This document shows positions 1 to 8,491 of a DNA stretch of 64,000 nucleotides, piece after piece. Both the position numbers and the translations under genes were made by a program. Within the stretch, counting starts at the first letter, position 1, and every line of letters starts with the position of its first letter. The DNA is taken from contig JAJYOU010000002.1 in NCBI GenBank assembly GCA_021795965.1, positions 62,001 through 126,000 of the forward strand. The letters run 5' to 3'. This stretch comes from Chloroflexota bacterium. GTDB lineage: Bacteria; Chloroflexota; Anaerolineae; Anaerolineales; Villigracilaceae. The notes under the pieces were generated by a model that ran no database searches, had not been told where the DNA came from, and worked only from the letters and a program-made list of their open reading frames with translations.

Positions 1-440
1 TTCTCGCGGATGCCTTGACTTACACCGAACGCACCTTTCAGCCGCGTGCGATGGTGGATATTGCGACGCTGACCGGTGCGGTTGTAGTGGCGCTTGGATC
101 AGTGCGTGCCGGTTTGTTATCAACGGATGATGGACTCGCGAACGATTTATTCAAATCTGGCGAACGGACCTTTGAAAGATTGTGGCGCTTGCCTCTCGAT
201 GAAGACTATTTTGAGCAGATCAAGGGAACAGATGGGGATCTTCTAAATTCAGGCGGTCGAAAAGCCGGCTCAATTATTGGTGGAATGTTCTTGAAACAAT
301 TCGTGACCGATGCCACCCCGTGGGCGCACCTGGATGCAGCCGGGATGATGGATACGGACAAGGAACTTTCTTATTGTCCAAAAGGTGGCATTGGTTTTGG
401 TGTTCGACTTTTCCTGGATTACCTGGAATCGCTCGAATAA
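1..440 (+). CDS. pepA: Leucyl aminopeptidase (M17 family), C-terminal part
   Basis: This is the 3' end of a cytosolic leucyl aminopeptidase, which removes N-terminal residues from peptides using two metal ions. The reading frame is open from base 3 and starts in the conserved LADAL segment that follows the family's metal-binding NTDAEGR motif, so the gene begins upstream of the window. Visible family motifs are VDIATLTGA, the WRLPL segment, a DLLNSGGRKAGSI stretch (usually DLxNxG) and FLKQFV..WAHLDAAG near the end. The TTG at base 15 encodes the last Leu of LADAL and is not a start codon. The C-terminus has the usual family length. Peptide hydrolysis fits the amino-acid-fermenting lifestyle suggested elsewhere in the window. 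Confidence 0.93.
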   Translation, partial: LADALTYTERTFQPRAMVDIATLTGAVVVALGSVRAGLLSTDDGLANDLFKSGERTFERLWRLPLDEDYFEQIKGTDGDLLNSGGRKAGSIIGGMFLKQFVTDATPWAHLDAAGMMDTDKELSYCPKGGIGFGVRLFLDYLESLE

Positions 441-466
441 ATAATTCTTCAAAAAGCGTAAAAAAA

Positions 467-497
467 GCCTGCACTTTTCGAAAATAAAAGTGCAGGC
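467..497. terminator. 12-bp perfect stem-loop after the aminopeptidase gene
   Basis: GCCTGCACTTTT (467-478) pairs perfectly with AAAAGTGCAGGC (486-497) around a 7-nt loop. Six A residues stand just left of the stem, giving a U-tract on the minus strand; on the plus strand a T5 run comes only at about 509-513. It lies 27 bp after the aminopeptidase stop and about 100 bp before the next gene. A terminator is the likely role, but the U-tract polarity is better for minus-strand transcripts. Confidence 0.6.
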
Positions 498-594
498 GGC
501 GAAATTCAGTTTTTGCTCGAATATTCGAAAAAATCTCGTCTCAGCAGCCGCCTAACCTCTCACAAGTTAAAAATGTTAACCAGGAGGTACTGTT

Positions 595-1590
595 ATGAGT
601 GATCACAAGATGGATGAAAATGACGTCAGGATCTTTTCGGGACAGTCTCATCCAGGGTTCGCGCAGGATATCGCCAATTACCTGGGTATCCCGCTCGAAA
701 GGACGAATTTCCGTCGTTTTGGGAATGATTGCACTGAAGTCCAACTGGGGGCAAGCGTTCGCTCGAGATCAGTTTTTATTGTGCAATCCCTTATAAAACC
801 CGTCAGCGAAAATCTCCTCGAATTATTTATCATGCTGGATATTGCGCACAGTGCTGGCGCAAGAAATGTGCATGCAATCATCCCCTATTACTCATTCGCA
901 CGCTCTGACAAAAAAGACGCACCCAGGATTTCCATCATCGCCAGGCTGGTAGCCGATCTTTTGGTGACTTCGGGAGCATCCCACGTCATGACCATGACCC
1001 TCCATTCTCCCCAGGTTCATGGATTTTTTAGTGTCCCCACCGATGTCCTGACTGGTCGGACTGAAATTGCCCGTTATTTTACCGAGCGCGACCTGGACAG
1101 CACCATTGTTGTCTCCCCGGATTTGGGACATGCGAAATCCGCCGCCCGTTTCGCAGATATGATCGGACTTCCGATCGTCGCTGCCAACAAAGAACGCGTC
1201 TCGGATACCAGGGTCCGAATAACGGGGTTTTCAGGGCAGCAAGTCAGGAAGTTCCGCCGCGCCCTGGTGTACGATGATGAAATTTCAACCGGCAATTCCA
1301 TGGCGGAAGTCAGCAAAATTCTCGTTAAACATGGTGTCAAAGAAGTCATTCCGATCTGCACTCACGGGGTGTTCTCGGGAAACGCTTTGGAACTTCTGGG
1401 GAACATTCCACAAATCAGCGAGGTGGTCATGACAGATACTGTACCTGCCCCGGCAAATCAAAATCATCTCCCCTTCCGATTAACCGTTTTACCTGTCGCA
1501 AAACTTTTTGGTGAAGCGATTTGGCGAAACTACACCCGGCAGTCGATTGGCGGGTTGTTCACCTACTGGCAGGAACCAGCTTCCAATTAA
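595..1590 (+). CDS. Ribose-phosphate pyrophosphokinase homologue (atypical)
   Basis: The 331-residue protein aligns over its full length with PRPP synthetase, which makes PRPP from ribose 5-phosphate and ATP in the cytosol. Family landmarks are RIFSGQSHPGFA at the N-terminus, IPYYSFARSDKKDAPR (ATP-binding region), VVSPDLGHAKSAARFA, and THGVFSGNA. Several active-site positions differ from the standard enzyme. The DLH motif reads TLH (about residue 135). The PRPP loop, normally DDMIDTGGT, reads DDEISTGNS (about residue 227), replacing the acidic residue that contacts the ribose. A Lys-Glu-Arg stretch is kept in the catalytic flexible loop (about residue 198). The start is fixed by CAGGAGG ending 9 bp upstream. 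It may be a divergent PRPP synthetase or a paralogue with another substrate; the sequence does not decide. Confidence 0.8.
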   Translation: MSDHKMDENDVRIFSGQSHPGFAQDIANYLGIPLERTNFRRFGNDCTEVQLGASVRSRSVFIVQSLIKPVSENLLELFIMLDIAHSAGARNVHAIIPYYSFARSDKKDAPRISIIARLVADLLVTSGASHVMTMTLHSPQVHGFFSVPTDVLTGRTEIARYFTERDLDSTIVVSPDLGHAKSAARFADMIGLPIVAANKERVSDTRVRITGFSGQQVRKFRRALVYDDEISTGNSMAEVSKILVKHGVKEVIPICTHGVFSGNALELLGNIPQISEVVMTDTVPAPANQNHLPFRLTVLPVAKLFGEAIWRNYTRQSIGGLFTYWQEPASN

Positions 1591-1644
1591 TATTCACCCA
1601 TTCAAAATCATAATTTCAAATCTCACAAAAATTGGATCAAACTT

Positions 1645-1941
1645 ATGACAGCATATGTTATCGTCGACATCGAAGTCAAAAACCCCGAGGGTTACGCTCA
1701 CTATAAAGATCTTGCCCAAACCACCGTTCCGCTTTATGGGGGCAAATATATTGCCCGCGGCGGTCCTGCTGAAGGTCTTGAAGGCGATTGGAAGCCTGGC
1801 CGGATTGTGATTCTTGAATTTCCATCCACCGCTCAAGCCAAAGCCTGGTTAAATTCACCCGAGTATGCCCCCGCCCGGAAGTTGCGGCATCAATATGCCG
1901 TATCAAGGTCTATCGTCGTTGAAGGACTGGAAAAACCCTGA
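1645..1941 (+). CDS. DUF1330 family protein
   Basis: This 98-residue protein has the pattern of DUF1330, a small ferredoxin-like (dimeric alpha-beta barrel) fold: MTAYVIVDIEVKNPEGYAHY at the start, GGKYIARGG in the middle, and a WKPGRIVILEFPS strand followed by an A..W..SPEY helix. DUF1330 proteins are cytosolic and their biochemical role is not established. It sits 54 bp after the PRPP-synthetase homologue in the same direction with no terminator between, so co-transcription is possible. No clear ribosome binding site precedes the ATG. It converges with the lipoprotein gene that ends 37 bp downstream. Confidence 0.8.
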   Translation: MTAYVIVDIEVKNPEGYAHYKDLAQTTVPLYGGKYIARGGPAEGLEGDWKPGRIVILEFPSTAQAKAWLNSPEYAPARKLRHQYAVSRSIVVEGLEKP

Positions 1942-1977
1942 TTTCGCAGGGGGATTTAGACGGAGTTAATTCCACGC

Positions 1978-4485
1978 TTATTGTTTGAGTCCCAGCATGC
2001 GCGGGAACCAGTACCACAATTCATCAGATGCCATTTTTCCATGAATGGAGTCTGATTTATCCATCAAAACAGCGGGTGGGTAATATCCCCTGCTGACGAA
2101 CCCTCCCACCCAATCGCGCTGGTTAACTGCTTCCAGCATCGCCTGGTAAATATTCGCCTGACCCTGTAAATCCAATTTAACTGCCTCAATATCCTGTAAT
2201 GGACGCGCAAGAGCCGATCCGTCGAAACAACCGCCTGTATCAGTTGGGATGCACCCCGCAGCCGCGCCCTCTGCCGAGGGATAACTGATACCAATCACAG
2301 CACCTTTCCCGACCGACAATAACAAAGGCGCGATATCGTTATCCAATAATTCCAGGGCTTTTGCGGTCATAGAGGCAACATCGGTCGAAGAATCAGGCGA
2401 GAGAGGCGCCGACCAGAGCAAATAAAATCCGTAAAATTCATCGATGAAAACCGGCGCAGGTTGCATGTTGGTTCCGTTATACGGATACGCCCAGAGCAAC
2501 AGTCCAGGAAAATGACCGCGAACATCTTTGATAATTGCACGCCAGCGTTCGCCAGCATCCGCCGGGACGTTGGATGGAGTACCGTCGGCAAGAGTACCAC
2601 CAGGCAGCGATGGCAGGATGGCATTCCCGCCCAAGATAAGCGCCTGTGCCCCGCTTCGAGCTGCCAAATCGGCATGATATATGGCAAAGGCATGATAACG
2701 TTCAAACCAGGCATCCCACCACTCGGGAGTACGCGGTGCATTCATCCAAAAATCCACGTCTGACGGCAGGAGTTTGGGTGTGGCGTAAAGCGCCACGGTT
2801 AGATTCCTGGCAATACCATCCCGCACGGTTTGCGAAAGATCGATCCATAACGGATCACTTCCAGGCGTTGGTGCAAAAACCAGGGGTGCGGAAGAGGATG
2901 CAGTCCAAGTGGGTTGAAGCACCACGAAATTTGATCCCAAATCATGAATGTTTTGCAGGGCATTTGGAATCCAGGCCTGCCATTCCGCTGAATAATTCCC
3001 GGAAAACTCCACGCCTGCCCAAAAAGATGCTGGACGCTGATTAACCTGGTTTGCCACCAGGTTCCCGGGTTCTGACCCCGGCCACCATGTCCAAGCGGTG
3101 ATGCTATCCTGAATGTTTTGCTCAACCAGGCTGGTGCTGATTGAGCGTCCCTGCGCCAGGTTACCCGTGGTTTGGAGGTCATCCGTTGAACCGCATTGAT
3201 CATTCCGGCAGTATCTGTATTGAAAAGACCCGAGCATATTTAATGGACTGTAAAGTTTATACACCCAGCGGTTATTCCCCATGGACCACATGGGCAAAGC
3301 TTCGGCCCAATCAAATGTTTTAAATTGGATGGATATGGTATCCCCCGCTGGTGTGGTAACGGGAACGGTGGCATCGAACACAATCGGACCCGCTTTGTTT
3401 CCAGCCTGCCAGGTCAATACGGTATCATTCAAGTTGAGATCATGATCGGGAACGATGACCTGTCGCAGGACAAAATTCTCATCAGCACCGTGTTCGGCAT
3501 TCCAGAATCCATCCCCGAGTGTATATTTGTAGCGAATATCTGCTCCCACCGGCAGCGCCAGGGTGATGCTTTGCCGGCCATCCGGTAAGGTTTTTAGAAT
3601 TGGCATTCGACTTGCCAAAGTACTGAGCCCACTGTTTAAATCAGCAAATGTGTTACCCAATTGGTAAAGGTTGCCAGCCAGCCGGACTGGTGCGCCAGCG
3701 ACAGAATCGCCCGGTAAAGTGACATTAAAAGTAACATTTACAGTCGCCGCGCTTTTTAAAACGATTTGAGAACGGGTCACCAGACCATTCGCAACGGTCG
3801 CTCCCTGTTGAAATGTCGAATAGGCTCCATCCAGGGCATACGCGGTCAGGAGTTGAGTTCCTTCCGGCAAGCCATCCAGGTTAAATTGACCGTCCGAATC
3901 AGTCAGAGTACTGACGCCACCTGCTGAGACCAGGATATTTGGGATTGGATTCTGTCCATTGCCGGCTTCCAAAACGGTGCCTGAAATTTTCCCATAAGAG
4001 CCGGAATATCTACCATCCGACCAACTCGCCACGATATCATTCGTATTTCCCGGTCCATCAACGTCATAAATCCTGTAACGAACCGCGTAACCCAGTGCGC
4101 TGATTTCATTAATGGAGATGGCGCCTTGTCGATAATAACGATATTTGACCACCGAATGCAGCCCCAGCGGCAGGGTGATATCGAAATGAAGTGCATCAAC
4201 CGGGTTCATTTCATAATAGGTGGTGTTTAATCCCAACCCCGTTACTTCATCCAGGAAGCCGATGGCTAATTTCTCCCCCGCATTAAGCGGCACAGGAATG
4301 CTGACTGAAAAGGTCACTTCGGCCATCAAAGCGGGAGTAGCGGTTACCTCGGCCCCATTCGCTGCGGTTGGGGTCACATTGCTGCCGCCCGGGTTTGGAT
4401 TGATCAGGGAGAGCGTGCAGGACAGGCTGGACAAAATGATGACTGCCACAGCCAGAAATCGAAACCATTTCGAATGGAATCTCAT
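1978..4485 (-). CDS. Secreted multidomain lipoprotein with glycoside-hydrolase-like C-terminal domain
   Basis: This is an 835-residue exported protein. The N-terminus is a signal peptide ending in LSSLSC, which looks like a lipobox but has Ser and Leu at -3 and -2 instead of the usual order, followed by a Pro/Thr/Ala-rich linker. Three beta-sandwich modules resembling starch-binding or CBM-like domains follow at about residues 50-150, 245-360 and 365-465; a carboxypeptidase-regulatory-like module (ISGTVLEAG...LTDSDGQFNLDGLPEG) lies at 165-245. Residues about 480-830 look like a TIM barrel of the GH113-like kind: YHADLAARSGAQALILGG, ERWRAIIKDVR, FIDEFYGFYLLW, and a C-terminal SIHGKMASDELWYWF. 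GGAGG in GGAGGCGTTCAA precedes the ATG. Polysaccharide binding or hydrolysis at the cell surface is inferred, not shown. Confidence 0.65.
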   Translation of the reverse strand: MRFHSKWFRFLAVAVIILSSLSCTLSLINPNPGGSNVTPTAANGAEVTATPALMAEVTFSVSIPVPLNAGEKLAIGFLDEVTGLGLNTTYYEMNPVDALHFDITLPLGLHSVVKYRYYRQGAISINEISALGYAVRYRIYDVDGPGNTNDIVASWSDGRYSGSYGKISGTVLEAGNGQNPIPNILVSAGGVSTLTDSDGQFNLDGLPEGTQLLTAYALDGAYSTFQQGATVANGLVTRSQIVLKSAATVNVTFNVTLPGDSVAGAPVRLAGNLYQLGNTFADLNSGLSTLASRMPILKTLPDGRQSITLALPVGADIRYKYTLGDGFWNAEHGADENFVLRQVIVPDHDLNLNDTVLTWQAGNKAGPIVFDATVPVTTPAGDTISIQFKTFDWAEALPMWSMGNNRWVYKLYSPLNMLGSFQYRYCRNDQCGSTDDLQTTGNLAQGRSISTSLVEQNIQDSITAWTWWPGSEPGNLVANQVNQRPASFWAGVEFSGNYSAEWQAWIPNALQNIHDLGSNFVVLQPTWTASSSAPLVFAPTPGSDPLWIDLSQTVRDGIARNLTVALYATPKLLPSDVDFWMNAPRTPEWWDAWFERYHAFAIYHADLAARSGAQALILGGNAILPSLPGGTLADGTPSNVPADAGERWRAIIKDVRGHFPGLLLWAYPYNGTNMQPAPVFIDEFYGFYLLWSAPLSPDSSTDVASMTAKALELLDNDIAPLLLSVGKGAVIGISYPSAEGAAAGCIPTDTGGCFDGSALARPLQDIEAVKLDLQGQANIYQAMLEAVNQRDWVGGFVSRGYYPPAVLMDKSDSIHGKMASDELWYWFPRMLGLKQ

Positions 4486-4612
4486 TTGAACGCCTCCAGA
4501 TCAGATATCAAAATGACCCGCAGATCATATGGATAATTTTTTTATTTTAACTGAATTAATAGCCCTGGTAAATCGTTGAATGATTTCGGCAACAAGCGCA
4601 GGGAATCAAATG

Positions 4613-5554
4613 TCAGCTTGAAGAGGAGTCCTCTGACTCTTTTTTCTCATTTGTCTGGATGGAGGCTGTCGCCATCCAGCTGAAGAGGATGCTCAGAAAA
4701 TACAAAGCGATCATCGGAGCCATCACCAGGGACATATTGACAGGGTCAACCGTAGGAGTAATGATTGCTGCCAGGACCGCAATCAGGATCACCGCCAGCC
4801 GCCATTGTTTCAAAAGAATTGCTGGTCTAAGAAAACCCATCGCCGAAATTCCAAAAATTATTAATGGGAATTCAAATGCAACCCCAATCCAGAACATCAG
4901 GCTGGTCACGAATTCAAAATAGGACGCTGGTCGGAGCTTTGTCGCAATTCCAAGAAAATCCAGCAGGAATGGCAGGGCAGTTGGCAGCATGACGTAATAT
5001 GCAAAAGCCATTCCGCCGATGAAGAAAATCAGCGCAAAGGGGATGGATAATAGACCCAATTTCTTGGATCTCGGCATGATACCCGGTGCAAAAAAAAGCC
5101 AGAATTCAAAAGCCAGGTAAGGGGTCGCCAATGCGATCCCGGTCAGCAAGGCAACCTTCATGAAAACGCCGATGGATTCCGTAACTTCAATCGCCTGCAG
5201 GTTTTGCAGTCCCCCCACCGGTACGCTTAAAAAATTAATTAATTGCGGCGTGAAATAAAAAGAAAAGCCAACGGTAACTACCAGCGCCAGCACGGAACGA
5301 AGCAGGTGACGGCGGACGATTTCCAATTCATCCAGGATCCCGGATGGATTTTGCAGGACATCCGAAAAAGCCTCCATGACAGGTCGATCGTCTGGAACTT
5401 CATTTAAAAATTTAGAAATCCTGTTGTTTTTTAAACGGGAGGTAACAGGACGGAACAACCATCCCAGAAATTTAAAAGGGAGAAGCACCACCCAGATAAT
5501 GAATTTGAATGGTGCGAATAACAACCGCCTAAGGAGATTGGTTGAGTTTTTCAT
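4613..5554 (-). CDS. tatC: Sec-independent translocase protein TatC
   Basis: TatC is the membrane receptor of the twin-arginine translocation system, which exports folded proteins. The 313-residue protein shows the TatC core from about residue 70: an ELEIVRRHLLRS segment matching the usual HLxELRxR region, a first membrane span, an ITESIGVFMK-type loop (here VTESIGVFMKVALLTG), PYLAFEFWLFFAPGI, and the end ITPTVDPVNMSLVMAPMIALY. Unlike usual TatC (about 250 residues), it carries about 70 extra N-terminal residues that include a hydrophobic stretch (about residues 8-34) and could add a membrane-associated segment. It is the last gene of the fabG-asp23-nusB-tatA-tatC operon, 8 bp after tatA. Confidence 0.92.
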   Translation of the reverse strand: MKNSTNLLRRLLFAPFKFIIWVVLLPFKFLGWLFRPVTSRLKNNRISKFLNEVPDDRPVMEAFSDVLQNPSGILDELEIVRRHLLRSVLALVVTVGFSFYFTPQLINFLSVPVGGLQNLQAIEVTESIGVFMKVALLTGIALATPYLAFEFWLFFAPGIMPRSKKLGLLSIPFALIFFIGGMAFAYYVMLPTALPFLLDFLGIATKLRPASYFEFVTSLMFWIGVAFEFPLIIFGISAMGFLRPAILLKQWRLAVILIAVLAAIITPTVDPVNMSLVMAPMIALYFLSILFSWMATASIQTNEKKESEDSSSS

Positions 5555-5562
5555 AGGCGGGT

Positions 5563-5970
5563 TTAAGGCTGTTTTTCCTGTGGTTCCCCGGGCTTTTTCT
5601 GGGGGTCATCTGCCGGCTCGCTTACGGATGTTTCCTCGCTTGGCGCTGCGGGCTTCAAGTCCATCTTCGGGCTGAAGAGGATTGCCTCATCGAAAGGTTT
5701 ATTCAAAATAGGCGTCTGGATTTGACCGGCAATTTTCCTGGTTTCTTCCTTGATCTCATCCAGCCCGGCTTCCCTTGCCAGCTTGATCGGGAGTTGTTGG
5801 ATCTCTTCCCCGGTTTTCTTCATAATCATCCAGGCTGGAGAAGTCATGATTGTTCTGAGGGTTTTGCCAATCGTACGACCTGCTGCGACCATATCCTTCG
5901 GCCCCAACAAAATCAATGCTATCAGGACGATCAATGCTATTTCGGGAGCACCTACGCCAAAAATTTCCAT
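5563..5970 (-). CDS. tatA: Twin-arginine translocase subunit TatA/TatB-like
   Basis: This 135-residue protein has the TatA/B architecture: a single N-terminal membrane helix (EIALIVLIALILLGP), the conserved Gly-Pro hinge (LLGPKDMVAAGRTIGKTLR), then an amphipathic helix and a long, charged, Pro/Glu-rich cytoplasmic tail. TatA-type proteins form the pore of the Tat system together with TatC, encoded directly downstream. The FGVGAPEIALI start resembles TatB (usually a Glu near position 8 before the helix), so it could be the TatB-like component with TatA encoded elsewhere. Its ATG overlaps the nusB stop by one base (TAATG), indicating translational coupling. Confidence 0.88.
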   Translation of the reverse strand: MEIFGVGAPEIALIVLIALILLGPKDMVAAGRTIGKTLRTIMTSPAWMIMKKTGEEIQQLPIKLAREAGLDEIKEETRKIAGQIQTPILNKPFDEAILFSPKMDLKPAAPSEETSVSEPADDPQKKPGEPQEKQP

Positions 5971-6425
5971 TAAATTGCCCCTGGTTTTAATTGATTCCTG
6001 ATATCTTTTTCACGATCCGCCAGGCTTCCCAAAACTCCGTTGATAAAGCGGGGCGTGCTTTCAGAGCCAAAAGTCTTTGCCAATTCCACCGCCTCATTAA
6101 TTGCTACTTTTAAAGGAGTGATTGACGAAACCGCAAATTCCCAAGTCGCTATCCGTAAAATATTCCGGTCAATGGCCGCAATTTGCTCGAAAGGCCACTC
6201 GGGAGCGTATTCGGCAATAACCTGATCCATTTTCTCAGCAATTGGAATAATCCCAAAAATGATCTGGCGGGTAAAATCCACCAAATCAGGAGAAAGAAAT
6301 TCCGATCCATCCGGCGATAATTCTGCCAGTCGTTGTTCCAAAACCAACTCGGGTAAATGGTCGGTCATATCCACTTCGAAGAGAACTTGCAGGGCAATCG
6401 ACCGTGCCCTGGTACGAGATTTCAT
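5970..6425 (-). CDS. nusB: Transcription antitermination factor NusB
   Basis: NusB binds boxA RNA with S10 (NusE) and supports antitermination on rRNA operons. The 151-residue all-helical protein begins MKSRTRARSIALQVLFEVD, matching the family's R..A...L...D start, and contains the diagnostic PFEQIAAIDRNILRIATWEF segment and the IAINEAVELAK-type motif (here VAINEAVELAKTFGSESTPRFINGVLGSL). Length is normal. It is in the middle of the operon, 6 bp after asp23 and overlapping tatA by one base. Confidence 0.96.
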   Translation of the reverse strand: MKSRTRARSIALQVLFEVDMTDHLPELVLEQRLAELSPDGSEFLSPDLVDFTRQIIFGIIPIAEKMDQVIAEYAPEWPFEQIAAIDRNILRIATWEFAVSSITPLKVAINEAVELAKTFGSESTPRFINGVLGSLADREKDIRNQLKPGAI

Positions 6426-6431
6426 AAGGTT

Positions 6432-6779
6432 CTATTCGTCTTGATAATTAATATCTTCAATATGCACATTGACGTGCCCGACTTCCATGCCGACCATTTC
6501 TGAGATTGCGCGCGAAACCTGGGATTGAATATTTCGGCTGACTTCGCGAACATTAAAATCTTTCTTCAGGATGACATAAAGCTCAATATAGACAACGTCA
6601 TCCTCGACGGTAACCTGGACGCTGTTATCATTTCCAGATTTGAAAAAACGGTCTAAATTGCCATGGTTTGTTGCGAGTTTGCTCACGCCGTCCACGTTTA
6701 GTGCCGAGATTCTGGCAATCGTCAGTAATACCTCGGGGGCGAGAGTTGTTTTTCCAGATGAACGATATTCTTCACTCAT
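6432..6779 (-). CDS. Asp23/Gls24 family envelope stress protein
   Basis: The 115-residue protein matches the Asp23/Gls24 (DUF322) family: a GKTTLAPEVLLTIARISALNV opening helix, a GVSKLA strand, VTVEDDVVYIELYVILKKDFNVREV, and the end segment EMVGMEVGHVNVHIEDI. In Gram-positive bacteria these small soluble proteins coat the inner face of the membrane or respond to envelope stress; the exact role is unclear. It lies between fabG and nusB, an order (asp23-nusB) also common in Firmicutes. Spacing is 9 bp from fabG and 6 bp to nusB, so it is co-transcribed. Confidence 0.9.
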   Translation of the reverse strand: MSEEYRSSGKTTLAPEVLLTIARISALNVDGVSKLATNHGNLDRFFKSGNDNSVQVTVEDDVVYIELYVILKKDFNVREVSRNIQSQVSRAISEMVGMEVGHVNVHIEDINYQDE

Positions 6780-6788
6780 TTTATTCTC

Positions 6789-7547
6789 CTACATCATTCC
6801 CATGCCGCCATCGACACCCAGCACCTGGCCGGTGATATAAGCAGCCTGGTCACTCACTAAAAATGCCGCTGCGAAGGCAATCTCTTCGGGTTTTCCTTTA
6901 CGCCCCAGCGGCACCATCTTAATCACTGACTCGAGCATTTCAGGAGTCATCGTCGACAATATTTCAGTATCGATAAAACCAGGTGCAATCACATTAACCG
7001 TTACATTTCTGGAAGCGATTTCCCTGGCGAGCGCTTTCGAAAAACCAATTTGACCTGCCTTGGACGCCGAGTAATTGGTCTGCCCGGGATTTCCCATTTG
7101 ACCTGAAACAGAGGAAATATTCAAAATACGTCCATAACGCTTGCGGATCATGTGTTTGACGGCTGCCTTGGAACAGTTGAAAGTGGATTTCAAGTTCGCA
7201 TCCAGGACAGCATCCCAATCAGCTTCCGACATCATCATAATCAATGTGTCGCGAGTGATTCCAGCATTATTGACCAGAATGTGCAAATCTCCAAAGGTTT
7301 CCACTGCAAATTTTATTAAACCCTGCGCAGCACTGAAATCTGAAACATCTGCCTGAAAAACTGCCGCTTTTCCTCCGGTTGATTGGATCATCTTCACCAC
7401 CTCTTCAGCAGCGCCGGATGATTTATTGTAATTTACAACCACAGCTGCCCCTCTGCCAGCCAGCTCCAATGCGATTGAACGGCCAATCCCGCGAGATCCG
7501 CCGGTGACAACAGCCACCCGATTGTTCAAAGACAGCAGGTCATTCAT
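6789..7547 (-). CDS. fabG: 3-oxoacyl-[acyl-carrier-protein] reductase
   Basis: FabG reduces 3-oxoacyl-ACP with NADPH in fatty acid elongation. The 252-residue short-chain dehydrogenase has the nucleotide-binding TGGSRGIGRS motif, DVSDF, the NNAGITRDTL segment, the catalytic Ser (NISSVSG), the YSASK tetrad (NYSASKAGQIGF), IAPGFIDTEI, and a YITGQVLGVDGGMGM C-terminus typical of FabG. GAGGAGCG precedes the ATG. It is the first gene of the operon; a TATAAT box lies 23 bp upstream of the start. Other short-chain reductases share these motifs, but the RDTL and C-terminal patterns favour FabG. Confidence 0.93.
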   Translation of the reverse strand: MNDLLSLNNRVAVVTGGSRGIGRSIALELAGRGAAVVVNYNKSSGAAEEVVKMIQSTGGKAAVFQADVSDFSAAQGLIKFAVETFGDLHILVNNAGITRDTLIMMMSEADWDAVLDANLKSTFNCSKAAVKHMIRKRYGRILNISSVSGQMGNPGQTNYSASKAGQIGFSKALAREIASRNVTVNVIAPGFIDTEILSTMTPEMLESVIKMVPLGRKGKPEEIAFAAAFLVSDQAAYITGQVLGVDGGMGMM

Positions 7548-7570
7548 GGTAACGCTCCTCTAAATAAATG

Positions 7571-7576
7571 ATTATA
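7571..7576 (-). promoter_or_regulatory. Promoter -10 box of the fabG-asp23-nusB-tatA-tatC operon
   Basis: On the minus strand a perfect TATAAT ends 23 bp before the fabG ATG. The -35 region at 16-17 bp spacing (CATTGC or ACATTG) is weak. A good Shine-Dalgarno sequence stands between the box and the start. Confidence 0.55.
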
Positions 7577-7617
7577 CCCTACCAATGCTGGGGCAATGTT
7601 TTTCACCACCACGTAAT

Positions 7618-8289
7618 TTAAGCGTTTTTCCTGGAAGGTTTCAAGCTGATTCCAAGAACCAATCCCACTAGAATTGAAATCCCAACAATGAACGCGACAG
7701 CATCTTCCCAGAAACGAATGGGGAATAATCTGATCAAAGTGTCAGAAAATTCAAAAATCCAGGAGTTCCCGGAAAAGAAAAGGGAGTGAAACCACTCAAA
7801 AAATTGCCAGAAATTCAACATCGCGAAACCAGCCAACCCCAGCAGGAGAATGACCGTTAGAAAGCCGCCACGTTTGATCCCCAATATGAAGCTGGACCAG
7901 GAAGCGGTGATGCCCGCCAAAATACCCAGCAATACCAGCAGAGCCAGATCTACATACCAGACCTGCAAAAGAGTCTGAACAACTTTCTTGACATCCGCCA
8001 TATGCGACAGCTCGCGTTCATTGTAGATTGGCTGACCATTTGAAAATTTCAGGTCTTCCAGGAATTGAATCCCAGAAGAATTGGTCAAATACTCGACCGA
8101 TGGCACCGACCACTGGATCCGGTCCGCCAGGCTGAATCCATACTGATCAGCTGGAAAACCTGGCATCCGGTATTCAATATTTAAATACGCGGGAGTCATT
8201 AATAACCGGACCATCAACATCATGATCCCAAGCGGAATTAATATAGTTACCACAAGGCTCAATAATATACGCAATAATTTTGATAGCAT
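7618..8289 (-). CDS. DUF1461 (TIGR01906) integral membrane protein
   Basis: This 223-residue protein has four to five hydrophobic spans: one at the N-terminus, then an extracytoplasmic loop of about 100 residues, and three or more spans in the C-terminal half. The loop carries the family hallmark NERELSHMADVKKVVQ, matching the ELSHM-DVK pattern of DUF1461/TIGR01906. Its function is unknown. GGAGAAGGT directly precedes the ATG. It lies upstream of fabG in the same direction but is separated by 70 bp holding the fabG promoter. Confidence 0.82.
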   Translation of the reverse strand: MLSKLLRILLSLVVTILIPLGIMMLMVRLLMTPAYLNIEYRMPGFPADQYGFSLADRIQWSVPSVEYLTNSSGIQFLEDLKFSNGQPIYNERELSHMADVKKVVQTLLQVWYVDLALLVLLGILAGITASWSSFILGIKRGGFLTVILLLGLAGFAMLNFWQFFEWFHSLFFSGNSWIFEFSDTLIRLFPIRFWEDAVAFIVGISILVGLVLGISLKPSRKNA

Positions 8290-8434
8290 ACCTTCTCCGA
8301 ATTGGTCTGGATATAAGAGCTGACGTTAAGTTTTTCCTTAACATCTTGTATTCACTATTTGGGCAGGTTATTCTTAATGCTACACTGAGTTGGATTCCCT
8401 GTCCAATTATTTTTGGGTTTCATCAACTTCAAAC

Positions 8435-8464
8435 CTGACAGGTTTTAAGAATCCAAATTATATT
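8435..8464 (+). promoter_or_regulatory. Candidate promoter of the AOR gene
   Basis: CTGACA (8435-8440) and TATATT (8459-8464) are separated by 18 bp and each match the sigma-70 consensus at five of six positions. The predicted start lies about 10 bp before the AGGAGG ribosome binding site at 8481. Confidence 0.5.
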
Positions 8465-8491
8465 CTCGATCAAAAGATTCAGGAGGCCATC

